Shown: positions 51,926 through 60,027 of the stretch, one piece after another
Numbering within the stretch: position 1 is the first letter of the stretch
Layout: every line of letters starts with the position of its first letter
Origin: CAWHQZ01 sp963831645
GTDB lineage: Bacteria > Pseudomonadota > Alphaproteobacteria > Rhizobiales > Aestuariivirgaceae
Length of the DNA: 64,000 bases
NCBI GenBank assembly: GCA_963831645.1
Contig: CAWHQZ010000012.1
Span: forward strand, 121,231-185,230
Direction of reading: 5' to 3'
Made by a program: the position numbers and the translations under genes
The notes under the pieces: generated by a model
Databases searched by the model: none
What the model saw: the letters and a program-made list of their open reading frames with translations, nothing else
What the model was told of the DNA's origin: nothing

Positions 51926-51944
51926 GTTGCAAATGAGTTGCAAC
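51926..51944. promoter_or_regulatory. Fur/Mur-like operator (GTTGCAA-N5-TTGCAAC)
   Basis: A perfect 7-bp inverted repeat with a 5-base spacer lies 40 bases before the oxidase start, in the divergent region. It resembles the TGCAA-containing boxes known for alphaproteobacterial Fur/Mur proteins. Metal control of the oxidase-ZIP pair is inference. Confidence 0.6.
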
Positions 51945-51984
51945 TGCAATACTTTCCCGAATTCGCTTGAGCCAGGAGTCGCAA

Positions 51985-53112
51985 ATGACAGGGAATGTTC
52001 GAACGAAAGCCGCGCGCCTAATCTCGCGGCGTAACTTCTTGACCGCCACCGGAGCGGCCGGCGGGCTGGGAGTGGGAGGAGCTCTGGCCGCGTCCGCAGG
52101 CCTACAGCCGGCCGCATCCGGGCAGGCAAGCCACGCCTACGGCCATGGCGACGCCAACGCGCCGCTCGGCGGCAATATCACGGTGGGCACTGTCGACCAC
52201 GGCCGCAACGGCTTCGATCCGCACAAACTTGTCAGTGACTGGGACGGAGGAACGGTTGAAACGCTGCCCGATGGAACGAGGCTCCGCAGCTATGAGATCG
52301 TAGCCGCCGACCAGGAGATCGAGATCGCGCCCGGCATCTTCTTCCCGGCGTGGACCTACAACGGCCGCGTTCCGGGCCCCACCCTGAGGGCCACCGAAGG
52401 GGATTTGCTGCGCATCAAGTTTCAAAATGGCGCCAGCCATCCCCACTCGATGCATTTCCACGGCATCCACAACGCGCGCTTCGACGGCGTTCCGGGAGCA
52501 GGGGTAGTCGCCCCCGGCGAGGCCTTCACCTACGAATTCACGGCCAAGCCGTTCGGTTGCCACCTCTATCACTGCCACGTGGCGCCCCTCAGGCAGCACA
52601 TTCACAAAGGAATGTACGGCGCCTTCATCGTCGATCCGGACCCCGTGCGCCATCCGGACCGCGAGTTGCAGGCGCGCGCCCGCCTGCTCGGCACTCCGGA
52701 AAACGCCAGGTGGCAGGAGTTTGTGCTGGTCATGAACGGCTTCGATACGAACTTTGACGGCGAGAACGAGTTTTATGCGGTCAACACGGTTGCCTTCGCC
52801 TACGCCCTGTCGCCCATCCGCATCGAGCGGACGCGCCCGGTGCGCATCTATCTCGTGAACGTCACCGAGTTCGATCCGATCAATTCGTTTCACCTCCATG
52901 CCAATTTCTTCGACTTCTACGATCACGGCACGACCCTCGACCCGACCCTGCGCACGATCGACACGGTGATGATGTGCCAGGCACAGCGCGGCATCATCGA
53001 ATTCACCTTCGCCGATCATGAGCCTGGGATGTACATGTTCCATGCCCACCAATCGGAGCTCGCCGAGCTTGGCTGGATGGCGCATTTCGAGGTCGTTGAG
53101 ACGGTTGCATGA
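51985..53112 (+). CDS. Tat-exported multicopper oxidase
   Basis: 375 residues from ATG 51985, with AGGAG 7 bases upstream. The Tat signal is ISRRNFLTATGAAGGLGVGG. Copper ligands in domain 1 are SHPHSMHFHGIHNARFDG and GCHLYHCHVAPLRQHIHKGM; domain 2 has FHLHANFFDFYDHGT and MYMFHAHQSELAELGW. This two-cupredoxin plan resembles nitrite-reductase-like and small multicopper oxidases. The coupled ZIP gene and the metal-type operator point to periplasmic metal oxidation (Fe or Mn, or copper handling) rather than nitrite reduction (inference). Confidence 0.88.
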   Translation: MTGNVRTKAARLISRRNFLTATGAAGGLGVGGALAASAGLQPAASGQASHAYGHGDANAPLGGNITVGTVDHGRNGFDPHKLVSDWDGGTVETLPDGTRLRSYEIVAADQEIEIAPGIFFPAWTYNGRVPGPTLRATEGDLLRIKFQNGASHPHSMHFHGIHNARFDGVPGAGVVAPGEAFTYEFTAKPFGCHLYHCHVAPLRQHIHKGMYGAFIVDPDPVRHPDRELQARARLLGTPENARWQEFVLVMNGFDTNFDGENEFYAVNTVAFAYALSPIRIERTRPVRIYLVNVTEFDPINSFHLHANFFDFYDHGTTLDPTLRTIDTVMMCQAQRGIIEFTFADHEPGMYMFHAHQSELAELGWMAHFEVVETVA

Positions 53113-54260
53113 AGGGCTCGCCGCTCCTCGCCGCCATCCCACTTTTGCTGGCGGCGCTGCTGATTGCCGGGTTCGTCTTCTGGCGTCCGTTTGATTTTCT
53201 GTCGGCAGGAGTGCCGCCGGCCGAGGAGCTGGTCGTCGAGCGGGTGGTGCTCGACGAGACCGGCATCCACGCCTACGTGCGCGCCCAGGGCTCGGCGCCG
53301 CTCTCCATCGCGCAGGTCCAGGTCGATAGCGCCTATCGTGTCTTCACCATCACGCCTGCCGGTCCGCTGGGCCGCCTTGCGACCGCACGCCTCGATATTT
53401 CCTTCCCCTGGGTTGCCGGGGAAGCGCACACCCTGCGCATCTTGACCAGCACCGGAGCTTCGTTCGATCACACGATCGAGGTCGCGGCCGCCACCCCGCG
53501 CATGTCCGCCTCGAGCCTCGCCACCCTGGCGCTTGTCGGCCTCATGGTCGGCGTCGTGCCGGTGGCCATCGGGCTTGCTTTCCATCCCGCCATGCGCGGC
53601 GCGGGGCCGGGCGTGTGGCGCTTCCTTCTCGGTTTGACCATTGGGCTGCTGGCGTTTCTGCTTTTTGACACCGTCAGCGAAGGCTTGGAGGTTGCCGAAG
53701 GCGCCATCGGAGGGCTTGGCGCCACCTCGCTCTTCTGGTCGGCGGCTGTGCTGTCCCTGATCGTCCTTCTCGCCGCCGGACGCCGCCAGGGCCGCACGCC
53801 CGAGGGCATGGCGCTGGCGTTCTTCATCGCTATCGGCATCGGACTGCACAATCTTGGAGAAGGGTTGGCCATCGGCGCCTCGCTTGCCACCGGCAAGGTC
53901 GCGCTCGCTTCCTACCTGGTGCTTGGCTTTGGCATTCACAACATCACCGAGGGTTTGGGCATTGCTGCGCCTATCGCCTCGATCCCGATGGGCGCTGCGA
54001 CGTTCGTGGCGCTGACCGCGATTGCCGGCCTGCCGGCGGTCGCAGGGGCGCTCCTCGGCGCCTTCGCCTATGCACCGCATCTGGCAGCGCTCGCTTTTGG
54101 TGTCGCGGCCGGCGCGATCCTGCAGGTCATCATCGAGGTCAGCCTCTACCTGGCGCGCCGCAGCGGCAGTTGGGCCGGCGTCCTCGATCAGTCCGCGGTT
54201 GCGGGCATTGGCGCGGGCCTCGTCATCATGTATGCAACGACCCTCCTGATACAGGCCTGA
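53109..54260 (+). CDS. ZIP-family metal transporter with N-terminal extracytoplasmic domain
   Basis: 383 residues, start overlapping the oxidase stop (ATGA). One N-terminal helix (LLAAIPLLLAALLIAGFVFW) is followed by ~100 residues of beta-rich periplasmic sequence (ERVVLDETGIHAYVRAQGSA, LDISFPWVAGEAHTLRILTS). The ZIP core follows, with the metal-site helices GIGLHNLGEGLAIGASLATG and FGIHNITEGLGIAAPIASIP. The extra domain is not part of ordinary ZIPs. Tight coupling with a multicopper oxidase suggests oxidase-assisted metal uptake, reminiscent of Fet3-Ftr1 but with an unrelated permease. Confidence 0.88.
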   Translation: MKGSPLLAAIPLLLAALLIAGFVFWRPFDFLSAGVPPAEELVVERVVLDETGIHAYVRAQGSAPLSIAQVQVDSAYRVFTITPAGPLGRLATARLDISFPWVAGEAHTLRILTSTGASFDHTIEVAAATPRMSASSLATLALVGLMVGVVPVAIGLAFHPAMRGAGPGVWRFLLGLTIGLLAFLLFDTVSEGLEVAEGAIGGLGATSLFWSAAVLSLIVLLAAGRRQGRTPEGMALAFFIAIGIGLHNLGEGLAIGASLATGKVALASYLVLGFGIHNITEGLGIAAPIASIPMGAATFVALTAIAGLPAVAGALLGAFAYAPHLAALAFGVAAGAILQVIIEVSLYLARRSGSWAGVLDQSAVAGIGAGLVIMYATTLLIQA

Positions 54261-54285
54261 AAATCAGGCGAGAGGGACTGCCGAC

Positions 54286-55206
54286 ATGACGGCAATGGAA
54301 CGGGTTGCCGCGTTCAACGGCGCGATCATGCCGGAGCGCGACGTCAGGATTTCCTTCCGGGATATTGGCTTCACGACCGGCGACGGCGCGTTCGACTCCG
54401 CCCGCAGCGTCGCCGCAAAGCCATTCCTCTTCAAGGAGCATGTCGACCGTCTGTTCCGCTCGCTCGCCTATCTTCGCATCGATCCCGGCATGTCGGCGGA
54501 GAAGATGCTGAGCCTTACGCAGGAAGTTTTCGAGCGCAATCTGCCGCTGCTCGATGAGCATGACGACTACTGGGTGACCCAGTGGGTGTCGCGCGGCGTG
54601 CGCACGATCGGCCGTACCGGTGTGGCGGGCGGAGCCACCGTCATCATCGAATGTGAGCCGTTGCCGTTCAAGGCCCGCGCCCGCGGAATGCGCGACGGTC
54701 TCGACGTCGTCGTCCCCGGCGGTGTTCGCCGCACCCCGCCAGAGGCGATCAGCCCCAGGCTCAAGTCGCTGAGCTACGGCAACCTGGCGGCGGGAGATGT
54801 CGAGGTGCAGGCGCTGAAGCCGGGCGCCACCTGCGTGCTGCTCGACACGCGTGGCTGCCTGTGCGAGGGCCTCGGCTCCAATATCTTCATCGTGAAGAAC
54901 GGCGAGGTGCTGACCCCGCACGAGCGTTTCGTTCTCGCCGGCCTGTCGCGCCAGACGGTGATCGACATTGCCCGCGAGCGGTCCATTCCGCTGCGCGAAG
55001 CCGATATCGATCTCTACGACGCCTACAGCGCTGATGAAGCGTTCATCACCTCCACCAGCTGGTGTCTCGTTCCGGTCCGCACGATCAACGGCAAGGCGCC
55101 TTCCGCCGGCGCCTGGGGTCCGGTCACCCGGAAACTCTCCGAAGGCTATAAGGCGCGGCTATCCGGGTTCGACTACGTGGCGCAGTACACGCGCCACAAC
55201 GAATGA
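54286..55206 (+). CDS. Class IV PLP aminotransferase (branched-chain / D-amino-acid type)
   Basis: 306 residues. Fold-type IV features: AAFNGAIMPERDVRISFRDI, GFTTGDGAFDSARSV, LFKEHVDRLFRSLAYLRID, the PLP lysine in SPRLKSLSYGNLAAGDVEVQ, LCEGLGSNIFIVKNGEVLTP, VLAGLSRQTVIDIARE and DEAFITSTSWCLVPV. Members transaminate branched-chain or D-amino acids, or lyse aminodeoxychorismate. It starts 25 bp after the ZIP gene and probably shares its transcript, although its function is unrelated. Confidence 0.88.
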   Translation: MTAMERVAAFNGAIMPERDVRISFRDIGFTTGDGAFDSARSVAAKPFLFKEHVDRLFRSLAYLRIDPGMSAEKMLSLTQEVFERNLPLLDEHDDYWVTQWVSRGVRTIGRTGVAGGATVIIECEPLPFKARARGMRDGLDVVVPGGVRRTPPEAISPRLKSLSYGNLAAGDVEVQALKPGATCVLLDTRGCLCEGLGSNIFIVKNGEVLTPHERFVLAGLSRQTVIDIARERSIPLREADIDLYDAYSADEAFITSTSWCLVPVRTINGKAPSAGAWGPVTRKLSEGYKARLSGFDYVAQYTRHNE

Positions 55207-55223
55207 AGACCTAGCTTTTTTGC

Positions 55224-55310
55224 TTTCCTCGGCCTTGAGCCGAGGTCCCAGTGGAGCGTCCCGTGTGCCATGGCCGGCGTCGCCTGGTTCCTCGGCCCAA
55301 GGCCGAGGAA
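55224..55310. repeat. Inverted-palindrome unit H (CCTCGG family)
   Basis: TTTCCTCGGCCTTGAGCCGA with GGTCCCAGTGG on the left and CCTGGTTCCTCGGCCCAAGG with CCGAGGAA on the right enclose ~28 bp. It is related to the units at 44042 and 48812. Confidence 0.65.
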
Positions 55311-55346
55311 GGCAAAGAGGGAGGGTGTCGGGGTCTACCCCGCAAG

Positions 55347-55739
55347 CTATTGCGGGCGCTGATAGTCGCCGTCGCTGATCTGGTAGTAATCGCCCTTGTC
55401 GGCGCAGAAGATGTGTCCTTCGAGCCGCAAGTTCGTGTCGCCGTCGAGCGTGCCGGCGGCGATCGCCACGTAGTCGCGACCTTTGCCCTGCCAGAACAGG
55501 GTCGAGCCGCAGGCGCCGCAGAACCCGCGTTCCGCCATGGCCGACGACGCATACCACTTCAGCTCGTCGCTCTTCGTCACCCGAAAATGCTCGAGCCTCG
55601 CCGCCGTCGCCGCCATGAAATGTCCGGTCTGCTTTCGGCATTGCGTGCAGTGGCAGGCGATGACGTTGCGCAAGGGACCGCTCACCTCGTAGCGCACGCC
55701 GCCGCACAGGCAGGAACCCTTGTGAGTTCCGTCACTCAT
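55347..55739 (-). CDS. GFA-family zinc protein (glutathione-dependent formaldehyde-activating enzyme-like)
   Basis: 130 residues from ATG 55739. Zinc-binding cysteines: GSCLCGGVRYEVSG, ACHCTQCRKQTGHF and ERGFCGACGSTLFW, the CENP-V/GFA pattern. Many members have unknown substrates; formaldehyde-glutathione adduct formation is proven only for a few. Formaldehyde could arise from demethylation reactions, but no direct link is shown. It overlaps the upstream protease gene by 8 bases. Confidence 0.9.
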   Translation of the reverse strand: MSDGTHKGSCLCGGVRYEVSGPLRNVIACHCTQCRKQTGHFMAATAARLEHFRVTKSDELKWYASSAMAERGFCGACGSTLFWQGKGRDYVAIAAGTLDGDTNLRLEGHIFCADKGDYYQISDGDYQRPQ

Positions 55740-56769
55740 TTTCGCTCCGTGGTGACCAGGGGCCGCCTCCTGACGGGGCCGGGATGGTTCGTTCGAGCCC
55801 GCCGGCGAAGGCGACCAGCGCGGCGACGCGCTCATCGACCGGAGGGTGGGTCGAAAACCAGCCGCGCCCCGGCGCGTGCGCAGGGCTTTCGATGAAAAAA
55901 GCGTGCATGCGCGACGGCATGGCTTCGATGGCCGCGGTCGCTTCGATGCGTCTCAGCGCGGAGATCATGGCGTCGGGATCCTGAGTCAGCTCGGCGGCGC
56001 CGGCATCGGCGAGAAACTCGCGCGTGCGCGACAGGGCGAACCGGATGAGCACCGAGAACCCCCACGAAATGGCGATCACGGCGAGCGCGATGAGGATGAT
56101 GACCATCGCCCCGCCGCCGCCCCGTTCCCGGTCCGAATCGCGGTGCTTGCGCGGCGAATATCCGAACGGGAAATCGAGACGGCGGAAGGATAGATCACCG
56201 ACGAAGGCGATGATGCCGGCGAAGATGACGGCGATCACCATCATCTGGGTGTCCTTGTTGCGGATATGGGTAAGTTCATGGGCAAGGACCGCATCGAGCT
56301 CCCGGTCGGTCAGGTTGTCGAGCAGGCCGCGCGTGACGGCAACGGAATAGTTGCTGCGCCTGAGCCCCGATGCGAAGGCGTTGGTGGCGCCGGTCTCGAT
56401 GATCTTGAGCTTGGGCATCGCAATGCCGCGCGAAATGCACAGATTTTCGAGGGCGTTGTAGAGACGCGGCTCGGCGTTGCGCTCGACGCCTTTGGCGCGC
56501 GTCGCAAAATCGATCATGCGCTGATGAAAAGCGAAGGCAATGACGAACCAGATCAGACAACCAACGAGGCCGACCGGCCATGCGAGGCGCATGCGCTCCA
56601 GAGCTGCAGCCCAGATTTCCTCCACCGTCCCGCCATGGGTGAACGCCTCGATGATCAGCACCAGCGAAAGAAGCACGGCGTGGATCAGCAGCACGAAGGC
56701 TGCCAGCAGGAACAGCGACTTCAGCCGGTTCTTGCGGATATGGGAATAGAGTCCGTAGGCCTTGAACAT
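55732..56769 (-). CDS. M48-family membrane metalloprotease (HtpX-like)
   Basis: 345 residues. Two N-terminal helices (KSLFLLAAFVLLIHAVLLSL, WPVGLVGCLIWFVIAFAFHQ) precede the zinc site LDAVLAHELTHIRNKDTQMM (HExxH near residue 168) and the third ligand in FALSRTREFLADAGAAELTQ. Two more helices follow the HExxH. HtpX-type proteases degrade misfolded membrane proteins. LemA, encoded upstream on the same strand, is a frequent genomic partner of this family. Confidence 0.92.
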   Translation of the reverse strand: MFKAYGLYSHIRKNRLKSLFLLAAFVLLIHAVLLSLVLIIEAFTHGGTVEEIWAAALERMRLAWPVGLVGCLIWFVIAFAFHQRMIDFATRAKGVERNAEPRLYNALENLCISRGIAMPKLKIIETGATNAFASGLRRSNYSVAVTRGLLDNLTDRELDAVLAHELTHIRNKDTQMMVIAVIFAGIIAFVGDLSFRRLDFPFGYSPRKHRDSDRERGGGGAMVIILIALAVIAISWGFSVLIRFALSRTREFLADAGAAELTQDPDAMISALRRIEATAAIEAMPSRMHAFFIESPAHAPGRGWFSTHPPVDERVAALVAFAGGLERTIPAPSGGGPWSPRSENE

Positions 56770-56795
56770 GGTTGTTCAGGAGCTTCGGACAAAAC

Positions 56796-56988
56796 CCTCT
56801 CCCCATCGGGGAGAGGGTAGGGTGAGGGGGTCGCGCCGGAACATCAATGTCATCAGACAAACAAAGCGTGTCAAACTATGGGGCGGCTACTGCTCAAATC
56901 GAACGCCGATCTTTTCCAGGCGGGCGGAATCCTGCGAGCTCCATCCCTTTGTTCCCCTCACCCTGCCCTCTCCCCAAGGGGGAGAGGG
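56796..56988. repeat. Inverted repeat unit K (CTCTCCCC/GGGGAGAG family)
   Basis: CCTCTCCCCATCGGGGAGAG with GGTAGGGTGAGGGG on the left and CCCCTCACCCTGCCCTCTCC with AAGGGGGAGAGGG on the right bound ~125 bp without a gene. Same family as unit J at 33094. It separates LemA from the M48 protease gene. Confidence 0.65.
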
Positions 56989-57004
56989 ATTGTGAAGAGG
57001 ATGT

Positions 57005-57568
57005 TCAGAACTTCACCTGCGGCGGCGCCGCGTCGAGCTCTTCACGTTTGTCATCGCCGACGTCGAAGAACTCCTGCGGATGAAAGCCGAGCGAGCTCGC
57101 CACCAGCGCAGCAGGGAAGCTCTCGCGCCTGGCGTTGTATTCCGCCGCCGCGCTGTTGAAGAACCGCCGTGCCGCGGCAACCTTGTTCTCGATATCGTCC
57201 AGCTGCTTCTGAAGTTCGAGGAAGTTGATGTTGGCCTTGAGGTCGGGATAGGCCTCGGCGAGTGCGAACAGCCTGCCCAGTGCGGCCGACAGGACGTTTT
57301 CCGCCTGCGACTGCTGGGCGGCGCCCTGGGCGGAGACCGCCAGGTTGCGAGCCTTGATCACCGCATCGAGCGTCGCGCGCTCGTGGGTGGCATAACCCTT
57401 CACGGTCTCGACGAGATTGGGAACCAGGTCGTGACGCTGCTTGAGCTGAACGTCGATGTCGGCGAACGACTGCCGGCACCGTTGCCGGAGGTTCACCAGC
57501 CCGTTGTAGATGCTCACTGCCCACAGCGCGAGAGCCGCAATGACGCCCACTGTTATCAGGCTACCCAT
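57005..57568 (-). CDS. lemA: LemA family protein
   Basis: 187 residues from ATG 57568. One N-terminal membrane helix (LITVGVIAALALWAVSIYNG) is followed by the LemA signature VNLRQRCRQSFADIDVQLKQ, RHDLVPNLVETVKGYATHER, LKANINFLELQKQLDDIENK, VAAARRFFNSAAAEYNARRE and SFPAALVASSLGFHPQEFFD. The protein is a membrane-anchored helical bundle of unsettled function, often paired with an M48 protease as here. The start overlaps the upstream QueG-like gene by 8 bp. Confidence 0.93.
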   Translation of the reverse strand: MGSLITVGVIAALALWAVSIYNGLVNLRQRCRQSFADIDVQLKQRHDLVPNLVETVKGYATHERATLDAVIKARNLAVSAQGAAQQSQAENVLSAALGRLFALAEAYPDLKANINFLELQKQLDDIENKVAAARRFFNSAAAEYNARRESFPAALVASSLGFHPQEFFDVGDDKREELDAAPPQVKF

Positions 57569-58244
57569 GAGCTTCTCCGACCTTTCCCCGCTGAGCGAGG
57601 CGCGCGGCGAGGAACGCCCGCATGTGAAACTGCGCCTGCGGCTGATTGTACGCATAGGCCGTGCCCACCGGGCAAGCCCGGCGTGCGAGACAGCCGCCGG
57701 TCATGCAGTTCGCGCCGTCAGGTGAATCGATATGGTCCGTGCACGCCTCGACGGCATAGCCGGCTCCATCGAAGGCGCCGACCGGGCAGGCCGCCAGACA
57801 GGGCTTCGCCGCGCAGGCCGCACACGGGCTGGTGCTGCGCGGGGCCGGAAAATCGAACACCACCGGAAACGTCAAGGCTGCGCGGTAGGCGTGCCACAGA
57901 CCGAAGTCGGGATGGATGTTGAGGCCGAGGGGCGATCGGTGTGCGGCGCCTGCGCGCCGTCCCCAGGTGAGGAAGGGAAGGGCAGGCGAGTCGAATGGAT
58001 AGAAGACCCGGGCGCCGAGGGTAACGGCGAGCGGATCCAGCACCGCGCGGCACCAGTCGTCGAGCCTGTCCACGCCCGCAGTTCGCTCGCGCGCGAAGCG
58101 GGCGAACATGTCGGGTCCCGCATTGCCGATCAGGATCACGAACCGGGCCGGCTGGGGAACACCATCTTCCACCCCGGGCTGAAACCATCCCAGCGGCACG
58201 AAGCCCTCGGCGCGAATGGCATTGAGCACGGGATGCTCGAACAT
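57561..58244 (-). CDS. QueG-like 4Fe-4S ferredoxin-domain protein
   Basis: 227 residues. The C-terminal half carries two 4Fe-4S cysteine sets, STSPCAACAAKPCLAACPVG and CMTGGCLARRACPVG, as in epoxyqueuosine reductase. The N-terminal half (FVILIGNAGPDMFARFARER) is shorter than QueG's B12-binding region and lacks an obvious tRNA-binding repeat. So it is probably not QueG itself. Position next to MttB homologues makes an electron-donating role for corrinoid reactivation conceivable, but this is speculation. Confidence 0.7.
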   Translation of the reverse strand: MFEHPVLNAIRAEGFVPLGWFQPGVEDGVPQPARFVILIGNAGPDMFARFARERTAGVDRLDDWCRAVLDPLAVTLGARVFYPFDSPALPFLTWGRRAGAAHRSPLGLNIHPDFGLWHAYRAALTFPVVFDFPAPRSTSPCAACAAKPCLAACPVGAFDGAGYAVEACTDHIDSPDGANCMTGGCLARRACPVGTAYAYNQPQAQFHMRAFLAARLAQRGKVGEAHG

Positions 58245-58259
58245 CAGCGCGCTTCTTTC

Positions 58260-58287
58260 GTCATTCCGGCGCCAGGCCGGAATCCCG
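58260..58287. repeat. Single palindromic repeat
   Basis: GTCATTCCGGCGCCAGGCCG then GAATCCC: a lone GTCAT-palindrome-ATCC arm, with no partner seen nearby. Confidence 0.6.
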
Positions 58288-58309
58288 CTTTATCGAATAG
58301 TGACAAGGG

Positions 58310-59887
58310 CTAGCGCCACCTGGGATCGCCGGGCTCCATCATGCTGCGCGGCAGCTTGATGTCGTGGTTGGCGCGGATGATCCGGTCCTGCTCGCGCGCG
58401 ATGTGTTCGGGATAGTAGGTTGAAAGAATCTCGCGCTTGCGCGCCGTCGCCCGTTCGACGATGTCGGGTTTTCCCGCCTCATTCCATTCCTTGGGGCTCA
58501 TCCGGTTGCCGAGCGCGGGGTAAACATACTCCTTCTGCATCAGGTTCAGCGTCTGGTCGTGGCCGAGGTAATGGCCCGGGCCTTCCGTGCACACGTTGCC
58601 GATCACCTCGACTGACAGGGTTTCATCGTTGACCTCGATGCCGCGCACGTTGCGGTTGACCGAGCCCAGCATGTCGTTGTCGATCAGCAGGCTTTCGAGG
58701 CAGAATCCGAGGAGCGAGGCGTGCATGCCGGCCGCTTCATAGAGGAGGTTGATGCCCGTCATCGCGGCCAGCCCGGCGGTGACGCCCTTTTCGTAGCCGG
58801 CCTGGACGTCGGGAAGCTTCGCATCACACATGCCGGCAGCCGAGCCTACCGTCAGGTCGTAGAAGTGTCCCATCTGGGCGCAGCCTGCGGTGATCAGCGC
58901 CTGCTCGCCGGAGCCCCCCGACATGGCGCCGGTTCTCAGATCCGAAACGAACGGCCAGGGCCCCCAGATCGCCGCTGCGCCGGGCGCCACGCAGTTGACA
59001 TAGACGAGCCCGCCGAGGCACTCGGCAACCGCCTGCACGATGGTCCCCGCCAGAGCCGCGGGCGCGGTGGCGCCTGCCTGGCCCGCCGATAGCAGCAGCA
59101 CCGGCATGCCGCCGCGCACCGCGGTTTCCAGGCACCGGCAGGCATCTTCGGCAAACTTCATCGGCGGCACGACGAAGCAGTTCGATTGCGACACGAACGG
59201 CCGCTCGCGCCATTTGTCTTCGCCGCCCGCGGCCACGTGCAGCATCTCGAGGACCTCCGCAACATGTTCGGCTGCGACCATGCTCGTGCCGATGTGCTTC
59301 GAAGTTCCCGCCATGCAGGCGTACATGGTGTTGATGTCGAGATCGTGCCCGCTCACCATGTCGCGTGCCGTGATCGGCCGCTGATAGAAGTGGATGTGGT
59401 CGCAGGTATCGACGATGCGTGCGGCATCGTAGAGATCGGCCAGCACCGACTCGCGATAGCTCCGGCTTGCCGGCTCGACGATATGCACCGCTGCTCCCGC
59501 CGTGCCGAAATGCACCTTGTTGCCCCACGGTTCGAGATCGTGCTTGGGATCCCGCCCGCAGAGCGGAAAGCGCCGTGCGCATTTGGCCAGAGTGTCCTCG
59601 ACGAGCCCGCGTGGGATGCAGAGACGCCCGTTGCCGTTCATGAAGCACCCGCGCGCCGTCATGACCTCCAGGCAGCTCGGTATCGCCTGCCCGAGGCCGA
59701 CGGTCTCGAGCAGCCTGAGTGCAGCCTCATGGATGCGTTTGACCTCAGGCTCGCTGAGCGGCTTGTATTTCCCGCCCTCCATGCCCGGCCGCACCGCCGC
59801 TTCCTGAACCGGAATGGGCCGGGCCCTGAGGGCGCGCCTGGCCTCTCTCCCGCCCCGCCTGCGGCCGATTTCCTCGAGCACGTTCAT
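58310..59887 (-). CDS. MttB-superfamily corrinoid methyltransferase (non-pyrrolysine), copy 1
   Basis: 525 residues in one uninterrupted frame without an in-frame amber codon, so this is the MtgB-like branch lacking pyrrolysine. TIM-barrel features: LSEPEVKRIHEAALRLLETV, GAAVHIVEPASRSYRESVLA, YACMAGTSKHIGTSMVAAEH, VLLLSAGQAGATAPAALAGT, GSGEQALITAGCAQMGHFYD, LTVGSAAGMCDAKLPDVQAG, and near the end VIGNVCTEGPGHYLGHDQTL. Family enzymes move a methyl group from a quaternary amine (glycine or proline betaine, carnitine) to a corrinoid protein. The substrate cannot be assigned. Divergent from copy 2 across 140 bp. Confidence 0.9.
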   Translation of the reverse strand: MNVLEEIGRRRGGREARRALRARPIPVQEAAVRPGMEGGKYKPLSEPEVKRIHEAALRLLETVGLGQAIPSCLEVMTARGCFMNGNGRLCIPRGLVEDTLAKCARRFPLCGRDPKHDLEPWGNKVHFGTAGAAVHIVEPASRSYRESVLADLYDAARIVDTCDHIHFYQRPITARDMVSGHDLDINTMYACMAGTSKHIGTSMVAAEHVAEVLEMLHVAAGGEDKWRERPFVSQSNCFVVPPMKFAEDACRCLETAVRGGMPVLLLSAGQAGATAPAALAGTIVQAVAECLGGLVYVNCVAPGAAAIWGPWPFVSDLRTGAMSGGSGEQALITAGCAQMGHFYDLTVGSAAGMCDAKLPDVQAGYEKGVTAGLAAMTGINLLYEAAGMHASLLGFCLESLLIDNDMLGSVNRNVRGIEVNDETLSVEVIGNVCTEGPGHYLGHDQTLNLMQKEYVYPALGNRMSPKEWNEAGKPDIVERATARKREILSTYYPEHIAREQDRIIRANHDIKLPRSMMEPGDPRWR

Positions 59888-60027
59888 TGGACGAAACCTC
59901 GGCGGATCAAACCCTGAATATCCTTGTATATCACCGGTGCAGGTGCGTCACTGCTGCAATTCGCGAGTCCACTTGCATCTCGACCTTCGACGCGGGAGAA
60001 CATCGTAGCCACGGAGAGGGCGGACAC

